A stretch of DNA of 64,000 bases from Marinobacter nauticus (GTDB lineage Bacteria; Pseudomonadota; Gammaproteobacteria; Pseudomonadales; Oleiphilaceae): assembly GCF_003634635.1 (NCBI RefSeq), contig NZ_RBJB01000002.1:248001-312000 (forward strand), in the 5' to 3' direction. This document shows positions 1 through 8,817 of this stretch, piece by piece. Each line of letters opens with the position of its first letter. Within the stretch, counting starts at the first letter, position 1. Both the position numbers and the translations under genes were made by a program. Below the pieces are notes generated by a model, which worked only from the letters and a program-made list of their open reading frames with translations, was not told where the DNA came from and ran no database searches.

Positions 1-1166
1 AGTATGGCCCGATAGACGTGAGCTCGTGTGTGCACGTCGCCAAAGCCGATAATGGAACCCTTGGCCTCCGGGCCTGGCTGTCGCACGCCGGGGCTCCAGT
101 AGGGCTGCAGCATCAAACCCATGGAACCTGGCGGTACGGCGTTCACCAGTTCGTCAAACAGGGCTTCGGGTTCAATACCTTTCTGTTCTGCCAGCTTCTG
201 CTCCCGCAGCCCGAATTCCCGTTTGAACCAGCTCACCATCCAGAAACCCCTATATATCATGACTTCGGTGGAATAGTGGCCGGGCAGGGCAGACGGATAC
301 GGCGGCATGAACCGGGTGGGTTCCACATAGCGGGCATTGGTGGTGTTGATGGTGGCCGTGGTGCCATAGCTCATGCAGCCGGTCTCCGGAGACAGACCGC
401 CGGAGCCGAGAATTTCGCAGGCTTTGTCCGATGCCGCGGCGATGACGGGCAGTCCACCCGGCAGGCCAAGGTGCGCCGCCGCCTCAGGCAGCAGGGTTCC
501 GATCTGTTCACCAGGTGGTATCAGTTCAGGCAGCATTCCCGGGGTCACCGGCATCACCTGCCATTTGAAATCCCGGTGGCCGGCCCAACGCTGGCGCTTA
601 TAATCAAAGGGCAGGTAGCCCACCTGACTGCCGGTGGAATCGCGGTATTCACCGGTCAATCGGTAATTCAGATAGCCTGATAACAGCAGGTACTTGTGGG
701 TTTTCGCCCAGATATCCGGCTGATTCTGCGCAATCCAGTTCGCCTGGGTTTTTTCCCGGAATCGGCTGATGGTGTCTTCCAGGCGGGCAAGCTTGAACAG
801 CCAGCCCCAGGGGCCTTTCACTGGCCCATCCACCTGCGCATGCCGCTGATCCAGCCAGATGATGGCGGGCCGCAGGGGCTTGCCCCCACGATCGAGGTTG
901 ACCACCGTGCCGCGTTGCGTGGTGACGGTCACGCCCACCACCTGCTCCGGGCGGGCGCTGGTGGTTTGCCAGAGTTGCTGGCAAGCAATGCCAAGGTTGT
1001 CCCAGAAGTACTCCGGGTGCTGTTCTGCCCAGCCGGGTTGCTCGGAAAAGTAAGGCTCGATTTCCTGCTTGCCCTTACCCAACAAGTTACCCTGGGTGTC
1101 AAACAGCAGGGCGCGGATGCTCTGGGTGCCGTTGTCGATCGCCAGTATCAGTGGGGTCTCAGCCAT
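1..1166 (-). CDS. FGGY-family carbohydrate kinase, C-terminus beyond window edge
   Basis: An uninterrupted minus-strand frame starts at the ATG at 1166 and runs off the left edge. The N-terminus has the phosphate-binding loop typical of FGGY kinases (LAIDNGTQSIRALLFD), followed by EQHPEYFWDN, TTQRGTVV and IIWLDQR; further in are SDKACEILGSG and SYGTTATIN, the second ATP-binding segment of the actin-like fold. The family phosphorylates polyols and sugars such as glycerol or xylulose. The start overlaps the glpD stop by 8 bases, so the two are translationally coupled; with GlpD and the AGPS-like oxidase upstream, a glycerol-type substrate is plausible. It differs from textbook GlpK, so the substrate is inferred. 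About 388 codons are visible; the end is missing. Confidence 0.85.
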   Translation of the reverse strand, partial: MAETPLILAIDNGTQSIRALLFDTQGNLLGKGKQEIEPYFSEQPGWAEQHPEYFWDNLGIACQQLWQTTSARPEQVVGVTVTTQRGTVVNLDRGGKPLRPAIIWLDQRHAQVDGPVKGPWGWLFKLARLEDTISRFREKTQANWIAQNQPDIWAKTHKYLLLSGYLNYRLTGEYRDSTGSQVGYLPFDYKRQRWAGHRDFKWQVMPVTPGMLPELIPPGEQIGTLLPEAAAHLGLPGGLPVIAAASDKACEILGSGGLSPETGCMSYGTTATINTTNARYVEPTRFMPPYPSALPGHYSTEVMIYRGFWMVSWFKREFGLREQKLAEQKGIEPEALFDELVNAVPPGSMGLMLQPYWSPGVRQPGPEAKGSIIGFGDVHTRAHVYRAI

Positions 1167-2763
1167 CCCGGGCATCCTCGCCCATCGGCAGTTGATAGCC
1201 CTTACGGTAGGTTGCCAGATATCGCTCTTGCTCCTGATGCCAGCGGGCATCATCCCAGCCAAGCAGGCTCTGGCATCGGTTACGGATTTCAGGAAGCAAA
1301 CTGGCCGCCCCGTCAGGCAGGATCAGCCCCAGGCGGGTACGCCGCAGCATCAGATCATCCAGATGCTGAACCTGTTCATGGCGACAGGCCCATTCCAGTT
1401 CGGCCCAGAGCACACCGGTGTCCGGGATTCCGGTGGCGTCACCGTTTTTCAGGATAGACTGGCGGTGCGGGCCGTAATAGCCGCCCAGCCGATGCCAGGC
1501 CAGCGCCGGAATATCATCGGGTTTACGGTCGTTTGGCGTGGCCGTGAATACCCGTTGCTCGTCGCTACGAAGCCGATCTTCATGCTGATCACCCAGGGCC
1601 ATGGCCAACGCCTGTCGTGCCATCTGGCGGAAGGTGGTGAGCTTCCCGCCGGCGATGCTGATCAGGCCCTTGTCGTGCCGGATGGCGTGTTCCCGATTCT
1701 CCCGGGACGGAGCTTTACCTCCGCCGTCGGTGACCACAGGTCGAACGCCCGCCCAGGTGGACAGCACGTCGGCCCGTTCAATGGTCGCACCGGGGAATAA
1801 ACGGGTGGCAATTTGCAGCAGATAATTTACTTCCCCGCCGGTGATGGCCGGCTCCTCGTTCAGATCTTTGGCGTGTTCGAGATCGGTAGTTCCCAGAACC
1901 GTGGCACCTGCCCAGGGGAAGGCAAATACAGGCCTTCGGTCATCCGGGTGCATCAGAGAAACCGCGCAGGTCACCGGCAGCTTGTGCCACGGAATGACCA
2001 GGTGACTGCCTCTCAGCGGTCGGATAGTGAGCGGGTGATCCGTCGCTGATTGTTTCTGCAACCGATCGGCCCAGGCGCCGGTAGCGTTAATAACGCATCG
2101 GGTATTGACCGTGATGGCGCTCTGCTTTGCATTTTCTTCGGCAGCCAGTCTTAATCCGCAGACAGTTCCGTTATCATCCCGGTCGACGGCGGTCGCGGCG
2201 ACGTAGTTCAGGCACATGGCGCCGTCGTGGGAGGCTTCGGCAATCAGCCTTTGGACCAGGCGGGCATCGTCTGTCACCGCATCGGTAAAACGACTAGTGG
2301 CGCGCAGGTTGGCAGTATCGAGCCCCGGGGCCCAGTTCAGGGTTTCCGCTGGCGTATATTTCTGATGGCTGCGGGTGCCGGCCAGGCGGTCGTACATGGC
2401 CAGCAGCATCTGTAACAGCCCGGGGCCCGGGAAGCTGCCTTTGTAGTGGGGCATCAGGAAAGGCAGTGGATCGACCAGTCCAGGCGCTTCCTGCAACATG
2501 CGTTCGCGTTCCCGGACGGCATCGCGGGTTAACCCGATGTGTCCGCTGGCCAGATAGCGAAGTCCGCCATGGACCATCTTGGAAGAGCGGCTGGAGGTGC
2601 CCCAGGCGAAATCTTTCTGCTCCACCAGCAACGTCTTCAAGCCGCTGCCCGCGGCTTCGCGGGCAACGCCGGCGCCGGTAATGCCGCCGCCGACCACTAC
2701 CACATCGAAGGTCTGCGTTTCGCCCTTCAGGTTTTCCAGTATCTGTTGTCGATCCATGATCAC
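1159..2763 (-). CDS. glpD: Aerobic glycerol-3-phosphate dehydrogenase GlpD
   Basis: A 534-residue FAD enzyme of the DAO superfamily that oxidises glycerol 3-phosphate to dihydroxyacetone phosphate and passes electrons to the quinone pool at the inner membrane. Visible marks are the dinucleotide motif VVGGGITGAGVAREA near residue 22, the GlpD signature SSRSSKMVHGGLRYL near residue 57, an internal FAD contact region (NATGAWAD) and a C-terminal DAO_C-like helical domain. The start is GTG at 2763 or ATG at 2757, right behind the stop of the upstream oxidase gene at 2765; it overlaps the downstream kinase by 8 bases. This tight three-gene order suggests coordinated use of glycerol 3-phosphate and DHAP rather than simple glycerol uptake, since no glpF is seen. 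Confidence 0.92.
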   Translation of the reverse strand: MIMDRQQILENLKGETQTFDVVVVGGGITGAGVAREAAGSGLKTLLVEQKDFAWGTSSRSSKMVHGGLRYLASGHIGLTRDAVRERERMLQEAPGLVDPLPFLMPHYKGSFPGPGLLQMLLAMYDRLAGTRSHQKYTPAETLNWAPGLDTANLRATSRFTDAVTDDARLVQRLIAEASHDGAMCLNYVAATAVDRDDNGTVCGLRLAAEENAKQSAITVNTRCVINATGAWADRLQKQSATDHPLTIRPLRGSHLVIPWHKLPVTCAVSLMHPDDRRPVFAFPWAGATVLGTTDLEHAKDLNEEPAITGGEVNYLLQIATRLFPGATIERADVLSTWAGVRPVVTDGGGKAPSRENREHAIRHDKGLISIAGGKLTTFRQMARQALAMALGDQHEDRLRSDEQRVFTATPNDRKPDDIPALAWHRLGGYYGPHRQSILKNGDATGIPDTGVLWAELEWACRHEQVQHLDDLMLRRTRLGLILPDGAASLLPEIRNRCQSLLGWDDARWHQEQERYLATYRKGYQLPMGEDARDG

Positions 2764-2764
2764 T

Positions 2765-4384
2765 TCAATTCAGCAGAGTTTTGGGGTTCAGGCGCTGGTC
2801 CGGATCAAAGCTCTGGGTCAGCGAACGAATTGCACGCATACCCAGCTCTCCCTTTTCGACAGGGAGGAAGGGGGCATGGTCCTTGCCTACGCCATGCTGA
2901 TGGCTGATGGTGCCCCGGTTCCGCACGATCAGGTCTGAGGTGGTGTTCTTCAGATGTTGCCAGCGGCTCAGGGTCTCGTCATAGCTATCCGCAACCCGGA
3001 AAACATAGGTTGTATAGATGGAACAACCCTGGCCGTAAAAGTGGGACAGGTGGGTAAATACGTGGGTTCGCTCGTTCCTGTCTGCCAGACTTTCCCTGAG
3101 ATTGGTTTCAATCCGGTTCATCAGGGTATCAACGTTGTCCCAGTCGGTGGCGGTTTCCAGGGTGTCCACGGCGTAGCCCATTTGCCACAGGGCTTCGCGC
3201 AGGTAGGGCATGGTGAAGCGTTTCTCCGCCCACTTGGCGCCAAGTTTTGTGCCGGTATAGACCCCTTTGTAGTCACTGCAGAGTTTGCGGGCCTCCGCAA
3301 GTGCTCCCCGGCACTGGGCTTTGCTGCCGGTTACGCCAAAGGTCATCATGCATTTGCCGTCTTCCGCACCGCGGAAAGCCAGAAAACGTTCCAGTAGCCC
3401 GATCAGTTTCGGATGCCCGGCCAGTGCCAGCTGGGTTTCGGTTTCAATGGCGTTGCTCAGTCGTAGCATGGAAAGCTGAACCCGGTTCTGAACCAGCTTG
3501 CGAGCGGCGGTTCGGGCCTTGTCCCAGTCCGGGAAGAACACCACATGAAAGCTTTCCTGTTCAGGCAGACGGCTGATCCGGGCTTTGACCTCGGTAATCA
3601 GGCCCAGCCGGCCCTCGGAACCGAGGATCATTTCCCTGACATCCGGGCCGGCGCTGGAGGCCGGAATGGTGGGGATTGTCAGGGTGCCTTGCAGGGTTTC
3701 AATCCGGCCGCCGGCAAACAGCTGTTCTATGCGGCCGTACCGCAGTGACTGCTGGCCACTGGAGCGGGATGCCACCCAGCCGCCAATCGTGGAGAGCTCG
3801 AACGACTGAGGGAAGTGTCCCAGGGTATAGCCATGGGCTCTTAACTGGGATTCCACCAGCGGGCCGGGGGTGCCTGCTCCGAAGGTGGCGATCTGGCTCT
3901 CCCGATCCAGATCCATCAGGCGGTTAAGATTCGCAAGGCTGACGGTCAGAACCGGTTTGCCCTGGTCTACCGGGTTGATGTGCCCAGCTACGCTGGTGCC
4001 ACCCCCGTAGGGGATCAGTTGGATATCCTTGTCGTTGGCGTAATGGAGCAGGGCGCGTACATCGGTACTGGTGTTCGGGAAGGCCACGCCGTCCGGGAAC
4101 TCGCCAATATCACCGCTGCGCATGGCCAGCCAGTCTGGCAGGCTTTGGCCCCGGGCGTGTCGGACCCGGGTTTCCGGGCTTCGGTCGATCAGGTCATCAA
4201 CCTGTGGGTCTGAGGGCAACCGGGATTCCGGAACCTGCTCACAGGCTGCATGCAGGGTGATATCCGCCAGCGGGGAGCCGCCTCCCACACGATCTGTGAG
4301 AAAGGCCTGACCTTGCTCCGGTAATTCCAGTGAGAACTGTTCGTCACCCCATCCATTCCAGCGTCGCATTCTGTGCTGCTCCAT
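2765..4384 (-). CDS. AGPS-like FAD-binding oxidase (alkyldihydroxyacetonephosphate synthase family)
   Basis: 539 residues with a vanillyl-alcohol-oxidase-type FAD domain: PYGGGTSVAGHI near residue 124 is the pyrophosphate-binding loop, GGWVASRSSGQQSLRYGRIE follows, and the C-terminus carries TISHQHGVGKDHAPFLP, the His-rich segment typical of the AGPS branch. In eukaryotic peroxisomes AGPS swaps the acyl chain of acyl-DHAP for a fatty alcohol to begin ether lipids; bacterial relatives are often of unproven substrate and may instead be D-lactate or glycolate-type dehydrogenases. First gene of a tightly packed operon with glpD and an FGGY kinase, so a link to DHAP or glycerol phosphate is an inference from context. 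Confidence 0.8.
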   Translation of the reverse strand: MEQHRMRRWNGWGDEQFSLELPEQGQAFLTDRVGGGSPLADITLHAACEQVPESRLPSDPQVDDLIDRSPETRVRHARGQSLPDWLAMRSGDIGEFPDGVAFPNTSTDVRALLHYANDKDIQLIPYGGGTSVAGHINPVDQGKPVLTVSLANLNRLMDLDRESQIATFGAGTPGPLVESQLRAHGYTLGHFPQSFELSTIGGWVASRSSGQQSLRYGRIEQLFAGGRIETLQGTLTIPTIPASSAGPDVREMILGSEGRLGLITEVKARISRLPEQESFHVVFFPDWDKARTAARKLVQNRVQLSMLRLSNAIETETQLALAGHPKLIGLLERFLAFRGAEDGKCMMTFGVTGSKAQCRGALAEARKLCSDYKGVYTGTKLGAKWAEKRFTMPYLREALWQMGYAVDTLETATDWDNVDTLMNRIETNLRESLADRNERTHVFTHLSHFYGQGCSIYTTYVFRVADSYDETLSRWQHLKNTTSDLIVRNRGTISHQHGVGKDHAPFLPVEKGELGMRAIRSLTQSFDPDQRLNPKTLLN

Positions 4385-4407
4385 CGTTTATCGAATTGCG
4401 GGCATTC

Positions 4408-4475
4408 TAACGGCTGGCCGGCCGTTACCAGTGTCAGAGAGCGACAAGCTCGCTGTCATTTACCGACAATCGGTA
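4408..4475. promoter_or_regulatory. Three consecutive short inverted repeats upstream of the AGPS-glpD operon
   Basis: The 108-base gap between the protease gene and the oxidase gene holds three perfect palindromes in a row: TAACGGC-6-GCCGTTA (4408-4427), AGCGA-5-TCGCT (4440-4454) and TACCGA-3-TCGGTA (4461-4475). Both flanking genes point to the minus strand, so this stretch must contain the terminator of the protease gene and the promoter of the oxidase operon. None of the three is followed by a strong T run, so regulator binding is as likely as termination. Confidence 0.4.
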
Positions 4476-4492
4476 TTCACAGCGCGCTTTTT

Positions 4493-5152
4493 TTAAGGGC
4501 GGAGGGCTTCGGTCAGCCTGTCGTTAAGATCCCGCCAATGCTCCAGCTTCCGGGCATCGCCAATTCTGGCATTGTCGCCGGATGTGCGGTTCAGCCACAG
4601 GCCTTCACCGTTGAAGCTGTAAACCGGTTCCAGATCGTTTCTCTGGGACGCCGGTTTGATGTCATTGATCAGGTTGTCGAGAATCAACGGGTCGGAGCCC
4701 GGCGTTTTATACCAGGCCAAGACCATATGGGCCTGGTTCAACTCCAGTGCCTTGACGTAGATAATCCGGAGTTGGTCATCCGGGACGCCCATGGCCCTCA
4801 AGGTGAGGTACTTGGCGATGGAGAAGTCTTCACAGTCACCGCCGTTGGTGGTGAGCAACTCCACCGGCGTGGCCCAGTAGTCTTCCTGGCCCCAGTGGCG
4901 GATGTCGCTGACAAACGTCACCCGGTTGAAGAAGGAATTAACCAGCCGAAGCTGGCGATCTGTCGGAGCGTTGGCAGCCAGCGCGTGCAGGCGTTGCCAG
5001 TTCTCAAGCCGCTGGTGCGCGGCTTCGCCGAACTCTTCCAGCACATAGGTCATCAGGCGGCTGCTTAATTCAAGTGCGCTGACAACAGACACGGTAAGGA
5101 TGAGGGGAAGCAACAGGGACTGGCGACGTGTACGTCTGCTTGCCGCTTCCAT
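4493..5152 (-). CDS. LapG-like periplasmic transglutaminase-fold cysteine protease (BTLCP)
   Basis: 219 residues. An N-terminal basic stretch and hydrophobic segment (residues 12-28) act as signal or anchor. The papain/transglutaminase-like catalytic set is readable as Cys107 in TNGGDCEDF, His142 in LNQAHMVLAW and Asp159 in LILDN; the acidic residues after the cysteine match the calcium-binding DCED of LapG. LapG clips the N-terminus of giant surface adhesins such as LapA, releasing biofilm cells, and is held in check by LapD. No LapD or adhesin gene is in the window. The start lies 8 bases after the gspC stop, so it is probably cotranscribed with gspC, taking the place where Pseudomonas xcp loci carry the secretin gene. 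Confidence 0.82.
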   Translation of the reverse strand: MEAASRRTRRQSLLLPLILTVSVVSALELSSRLMTYVLEEFGEAAHQRLENWQRLHALAANAPTDRQLRLVNSFFNRVTFVSDIRHWGQEDYWATPVELLTTNGGDCEDFSIAKYLTLRAMGVPDDQLRIIYVKALELNQAHMVLAWYKTPGSDPLILDNLINDIKPASQRNDLEPVYSFNGEGLWLNRTSGDNARIGDARKLEHWRDLNDRLTEALRP

Positions 5153-5160
5153 GGCGGACC

Positions 5161-5817
5161 TCAGTTGTTGTTCTGAAGCCGCTGGCGTAACTGTTCCAGC
5201 CGTTGACGAATTTCCTCTCGCCGCTGTTGCTGGTCGGCCGACGAGGCGCTGGTTTGGGGGCGTGCTCTTTGCACCTGAACCTCTTGCTGTGGGGGAGCTT
5301 CGTAGGCAGGCTCGTCATTGCTCGCGAAATCGACTCCGGAGCGATCTTCGGTTTCCGGGAAGTAGAGGTTTTCCAGTTTGCCGGATCGTTCAATGATGAC
5401 CCGATTGGCAAACACAGTACGAAGCCTGGCATTTCCGGGCAGTTCATCACCCACCAGAAAGGCCTCGGTTTTGCCTTTGTCATCTTCGATCAGGGCGCTG
5501 CCGGGGAAGTCGCCGTCTGCTGCCAGCACACCTCGCAGGGACAGGCGAAGATTGGTTTCCGGCAGGTTCTCTGTGTTGGTGTCTTCATTTTGCGGGGTGG
5601 CAGTCGCCGAGCCGAACACTTCCAGATCCGACAACTGAACATCAGGCACGGTTCTGGCCTGATCTGCACCTGTTGAAGCTTCCCGGGTCGGTTGCGGCAG
5701 GGTACGTTGGGTTTCATTCTGCCAGAACTGATAGCCTTGCCAGCCGGTCAGCGCCAGCATGGCCGTTGCTGCTGCTATGGCCAGAAGCAGCGGAGTCCTT
5801 CGATCAATTGCAAGCAT
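5161..5817 (-). CDS. gspC: Type II secretion system protein GspC
   Basis: Inner-membrane linker of the type II secretion system that contacts the GspD secretin. One transmembrane helix (about residues 8-24) follows a short basic N-terminus; the periplasmic part contains the homology-region pattern LRLSLRGVLAADG...SALIEDDKGK...FLVGDELPG...VFANRVIIERSG. There is no PDZ domain: the protein ends in a Gln/Arg-rich predicted coiled coil (EEIRQRLEQLRQRLQ), as in shorter XcpP-like relatives. I choose the ATG at 5817 because AGGA stands 7 bases ahead; an in-frame ATG at 5835 would add six residues. Divergent from gspE with about 200 bases between starts. Confidence 0.85.
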   Translation of the reverse strand: MLAIDRRTPLLLAIAAATAMLALTGWQGYQFWQNETQRTLPQPTREASTGADQARTVPDVQLSDLEVFGSATATPQNEDTNTENLPETNLRLSLRGVLAADGDFPGSALIEDDKGKTEAFLVGDELPGNARLRTVFANRVIIERSGKLENLYFPETEDRSGVDFASNDEPAYEAPPQQEVQVQRARPQTSASSADQQQRREEIRQRLEQLRQRLQNNN

Positions 5818-6023
5818 TGTCGTTCCTGAATGCATTGGGAAATCGTAAAAAGCTCACAGGTTATCAGACTGCAATGAATTAGTGGCAGTATAGTGTATAG
5901 AGTTGTTCAGTGGTTCCCATTCCTGTGGTAGCCTTTTTGCTTACGCTGACAACGTGGAGGGCCGTCGCAACGGGTGGCCCCATAAGAACAATCAGTGACC
6001 AGACGGATTTAACGAGGACGAGC

Positions 6024-7532
6024 TTGACCACCCAAACCGACATTCAGCCGCAGGATGCGCCGCTGGGCAGACTTCCCTTTACCTTCGCCAAGCGTAATGG
6101 AGTCATCCTTACCCGCAACGAAGAGGGCGAGCCGGTCATTCTCGTGCGCCCGGGGGCTTCCCACACCGCACTGGCCGAGGCAAACCGCGTGAGCGGTGGC
6201 CGGGCGAAGTTCTCTACCGTCGAGCCGGACCGCTTCGACCAGGCCCTGAATGCCGCCTATCAGAACGATTCGGCGGAAGCCATGCAAATGGTGGAGGGGA
6301 TCGGTGACGACATGGATCTGGCCTCTCTGGCCGATTCGGTTCCGGAAACGGAGGATCTGCTGGAGCAGGAGGACGACGCTCCCATTATCCGCCTCATTAA
6401 CGCCATTCTTACCGAGGCGGTCAAAACCAACGCCTCGGACGTTCACATCGAAACCTATGAGAAACAGCTGATTGTCCGGTTCCGGATTGACGGCGTGTTG
6501 CGGGAAGTGGTCCAGCCAAAACGGGCGCTGGCACCATTATTGGTCTCGCGGATCAAGGTTATGGCAAAACTCGATATTGCAGAAAAACGGGTACCCCAGG
6601 ACGGCCGCATTGCCTTGAGGGTGGCCGGCCGGGAAGTCGACATCCGGGTGTCGACCATGCCCTCGTCGAGTGGTGAACGGGTGGTACTGCGTCTGCTCGA
6701 CAAACAGGCGGGCACCATTCGGCTGGAGTCCCTTGGCATGGCCGGGCAGGATCTGAAAACGCTGCGCAAGCTGATCTATCGTCCGTACGGTATTCTGCTG
6801 GTGACAGGCCCCACAGGTTCCGGTAAATCCACCACGCTTTACGCCTCTCTGCAGGAAATCAATGATCGCAGCCGCAACATACTGACGGTCGAGGATCCGA
6901 TCGAGTACAACCTGCCGGGCATTGGTCAGACCCAGGTGAACCCGAAAGTGGATATGACCTTTGCTCGGGGCCTGCGAGCCATTCTGCGCCAGGATCCGGA
7001 TGTGGTGATGATCGGGGAAATCCGGGATCTGGAAACTGCGGAGATTGCCGTTCAGGCAAGTCTGACCGGGCACCTGGTGCTGTCCACCCTGCACACCAAT
7101 ACCGCCGTGGGTGCCATTACCCGTTTGATGGACATGGGCATCGAGCCTTTCCTGATCTCCTCCAGTCTTGTCGGTATCGTTGCGCAACGGCTGGTGCGGG
7201 TGCTCTGTACCCACTGTCGCGAGCCCTATATGCCTACCGAAGAGCATTGTGAGTTCCTGCAGCAGGACCCGGCCAATCCGCCCACCATCTTCCGCGCCAA
7301 AGGCTGTGAGCATTGTAACCAGTTGGGCTATCGAGGCCGGATTGGTATCTACGAGGTGGTCGAGATCACGGAAGAAATCAGCACCCTTATTCATAAACGC
7401 GCAGGGGAGCTGGATCTGGAACGGGAGGCCCGCCTGCACAGCCCGAGTATTCATGCCGATGGCGTTCAGAAGATTCTGGATGGCGTAACCACGGTGGAAG
7501 AAGTACTGCGTGTGACCCACCGGAGCCAGTAA
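6024..7532 (+). CDS. gspE: Type II secretion ATPase GspE
   Basis: Cytoplasmic hexameric ATPase that powers pseudopilus assembly. Present are the Walker A loop [13 protein letters not shown], the Asp box, Walker [17 protein letters not shown], the His box [11 protein letters not shown] and the two-CxxC zinc domain (CTHC and CEHC) near the C-terminus. I place the start at TTG 6024, with GAGGA just upstream and a sequence beginning [10 protein letters not shown], giving 502 residues, a usual GspE length. An in-frame ATG at 5910 would add 38 residues of unlikely composition lying in the divergent promoter region. It starts the run gspE to gspM, packed with gaps below 50 bases except before gspG. 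Confidence 0.93.
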   Translation: MTTQTDIQPQDAPLGRLPFTFAKRNGVILTRNEEGEPVILVRPGASHTALAEANRVSGGRAKFSTVEPDRFDQALNAAYQNDSAEAMQMVEGIGDDMDLASLADSVPETEDLLEQEDDAPIIRLINAILTEAVKTNASDVHIETYEKQLIVRFRIDGVLREVVQPKRALAPLLVSRIKVMAKLDIAEKRVPQDGRIALRVAGREVDIRVSTMPSSSGERVVLRLLDKQAGTIRLESLGMAGQDLKTLRKLIYRPYGILLVTGPTGSGKSTTLYASLQEINDRSRNILTVEDPIEYNLPGIGQTQVNPKVDMTFARGLRAILRQDPDVVMIGEIRDLETAEIAVQASLTGHLVLSTLHTNTAVGAITRLMDMGIEPFLISSSLVGIVAQRLVRVLCTHCREPYMPTEEHCEFLQQDPANPPTIFRAKGCEHCNQLGYRGRIGIYEVVEITEEISTLIHKRAGELDLEREARLHSPSIHADGVQKILDGVTTVEEVLRVTHRSQ

Positions 7533-7535
7533 TCC

Positions 7536-8747
7536 ATGCCGGCCTACGAATACAAAGCTCTGGATGCCAGAGGCAAGCAGAAACAGGGCGTGCTGGAAGC
7601 CGACGCGCCCAGAGCGGTGCGCCAGCAACTCAGGGAAAAGGGGCTGACCCCGCTGGCAGTGGAAGCGGCCGTAGAAAAACAGGCCCGTAGCAACCCACTG
7701 AGCAGCCGCGGTTCTCTGAGCGCAGCCGATCTCGCCCTGGTCACTCGGCAGCTGGCCACGCTCATCCAGTCCGGGATTCCGGTCGAGCAGGCACTGAGTG
7801 CGGCCGCCCAGCAATCCACCAAGCCGCGGATTCGCAGCATGCTGATTGCTATCCGCGCCAAGGTGATGGAAGGCTACACACTGGCGGACAGCTTCGGTGA
7901 ATTCCCCAAGGCCTTTCCCCGGCTCTACCGCTCCACGGTCGCGGCCGGTGAACATGCCGGGCATCTGGACCTGGTGCTGAACCGGCTGGCGGACTACACG
8001 GAAAGCCGCCAAGAAGCCCGCCAGAAGATTCAGTTGGCTGCGATTTACCCGATTATCCTGAGTGTCGTAGCTATTGCCATTGTGGTGTTCCTGCTCACCT
8101 ATGTGGTGCCCGACATTATCGAGGTCTTTCTCAAGCAGGGACAGGAGCTGCCCGGGCTGACGGTGGCTATGCTCTCGGTGTCGGAATTTCTCGGCAGTTT
8201 CGGAGTCTACCTTCTAGTCTTGCTGGTGGTGGCGATCATCGGCTTCCGCTTCGCGTTGACCAAACCGGCGGTGCGTCTGAAGTTTCACAAGCGGCTACTT
8301 CACCTGCCGCTGTTTGCAGGCATGGTACGAGGCGTGAATACGGCCCGCTACGCCAGTACCCTGAGCATTCTGACCACCAGTGGTGTACCACTGGTCGAAG
8401 CGATGCGCATTGCCGGGGAGGTGCTTTCCAACGATTATCTCCGGCAGGAACTGCGGGAGGCTGCCCGGAAAGTCAGTGAAGGGGGATCGTTGCACCGTTC
8501 ATTGGACCAGACCGGTTACTTCCCGCCAATGATGCTGCATATGATTGCCAGTGGCGAGGCCAGTGGCGAGCTGGACAGTATGCTTGAACGCACGGCCCGC
8601 ATGCAGGAAAACACCCTGCAATCCAAGATCGCCGCTATTGTGGGGCTGTTTGAACCCATGATGCTGCTGTTCATGGGGGCGGTGGTGCTGATAATTGTTC
8701 TGGCGATCATGCTGCCGATTCTGAACATGAGCAACCTGGTGGGATAA
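7536..8747 (+). CDS. gspF: Type II secretion inner-membrane platform protein GspF
   Basis: 403 residues, the normal length for GspF. It starts MPAYEYKALDARGKQKQG, characteristic of the family, and has two copies of the T2SSF helical domain (about residues 70-190 and 275-395) plus three transmembrane segments (around 172-192, 225-245 and 375-395). GspF couples the ATPase GspE to the growing pseudopilus. Four bases separate it from gspE. Downstream, a short stem (8748-8765, TGGCCC-6-GGGCCA) without a T run sits before gspG and might modulate expression of the abundant major pseudopilin. Confidence 0.93.
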   Translation: MPAYEYKALDARGKQKQGVLEADAPRAVRQQLREKGLTPLAVEAAVEKQARSNPLSSRGSLSAADLALVTRQLATLIQSGIPVEQALSAAAQQSTKPRIRSMLIAIRAKVMEGYTLADSFGEFPKAFPRLYRSTVAAGEHAGHLDLVLNRLADYTESRQEARQKIQLAAIYPIILSVVAIAIVVFLLTYVVPDIIEVFLKQGQELPGLTVAMLSVSEFLGSFGVYLLVLLVVAIIGFRFALTKPAVRLKFHKRLLHLPLFAGMVRGVNTARYASTLSILTTSGVPLVEAMRIAGEVLSNDYLRQELREAARKVSEGGSLHRSLDQTGYFPPMMLHMIASGEASGELDSMLERTARMQENTLQSKIAAIVGLFEPMMLLFMGAVVLIIVLAIMLPILNMSNLVG

Positions 8748-8817
8748 TGGCCCACCGTCGGGCCAGCAAGGAAGCCAGACAATCTTTCTGAAAGTGACGA
8801 GAAACAACGGACCCAAG

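Noticed and set aside
18-680. A 220-codon plus-strand frame at the left edge
   Set aside because: Antisense to the FGGY kinase, whose minus-strand frame has clear motifs.
6537-8012. A 491-codon open frame on the minus strand across gspE and gspF
   Set aside because: It lies antisense to two well-supported secretion genes, has no recognisable domain, and is explained by codon bias of GC-rich genes.
8748-8765. Short stem between gspF and gspG as terminator
   Set aside because: Only six base pairs and no T run, in the middle of a continuous operon.
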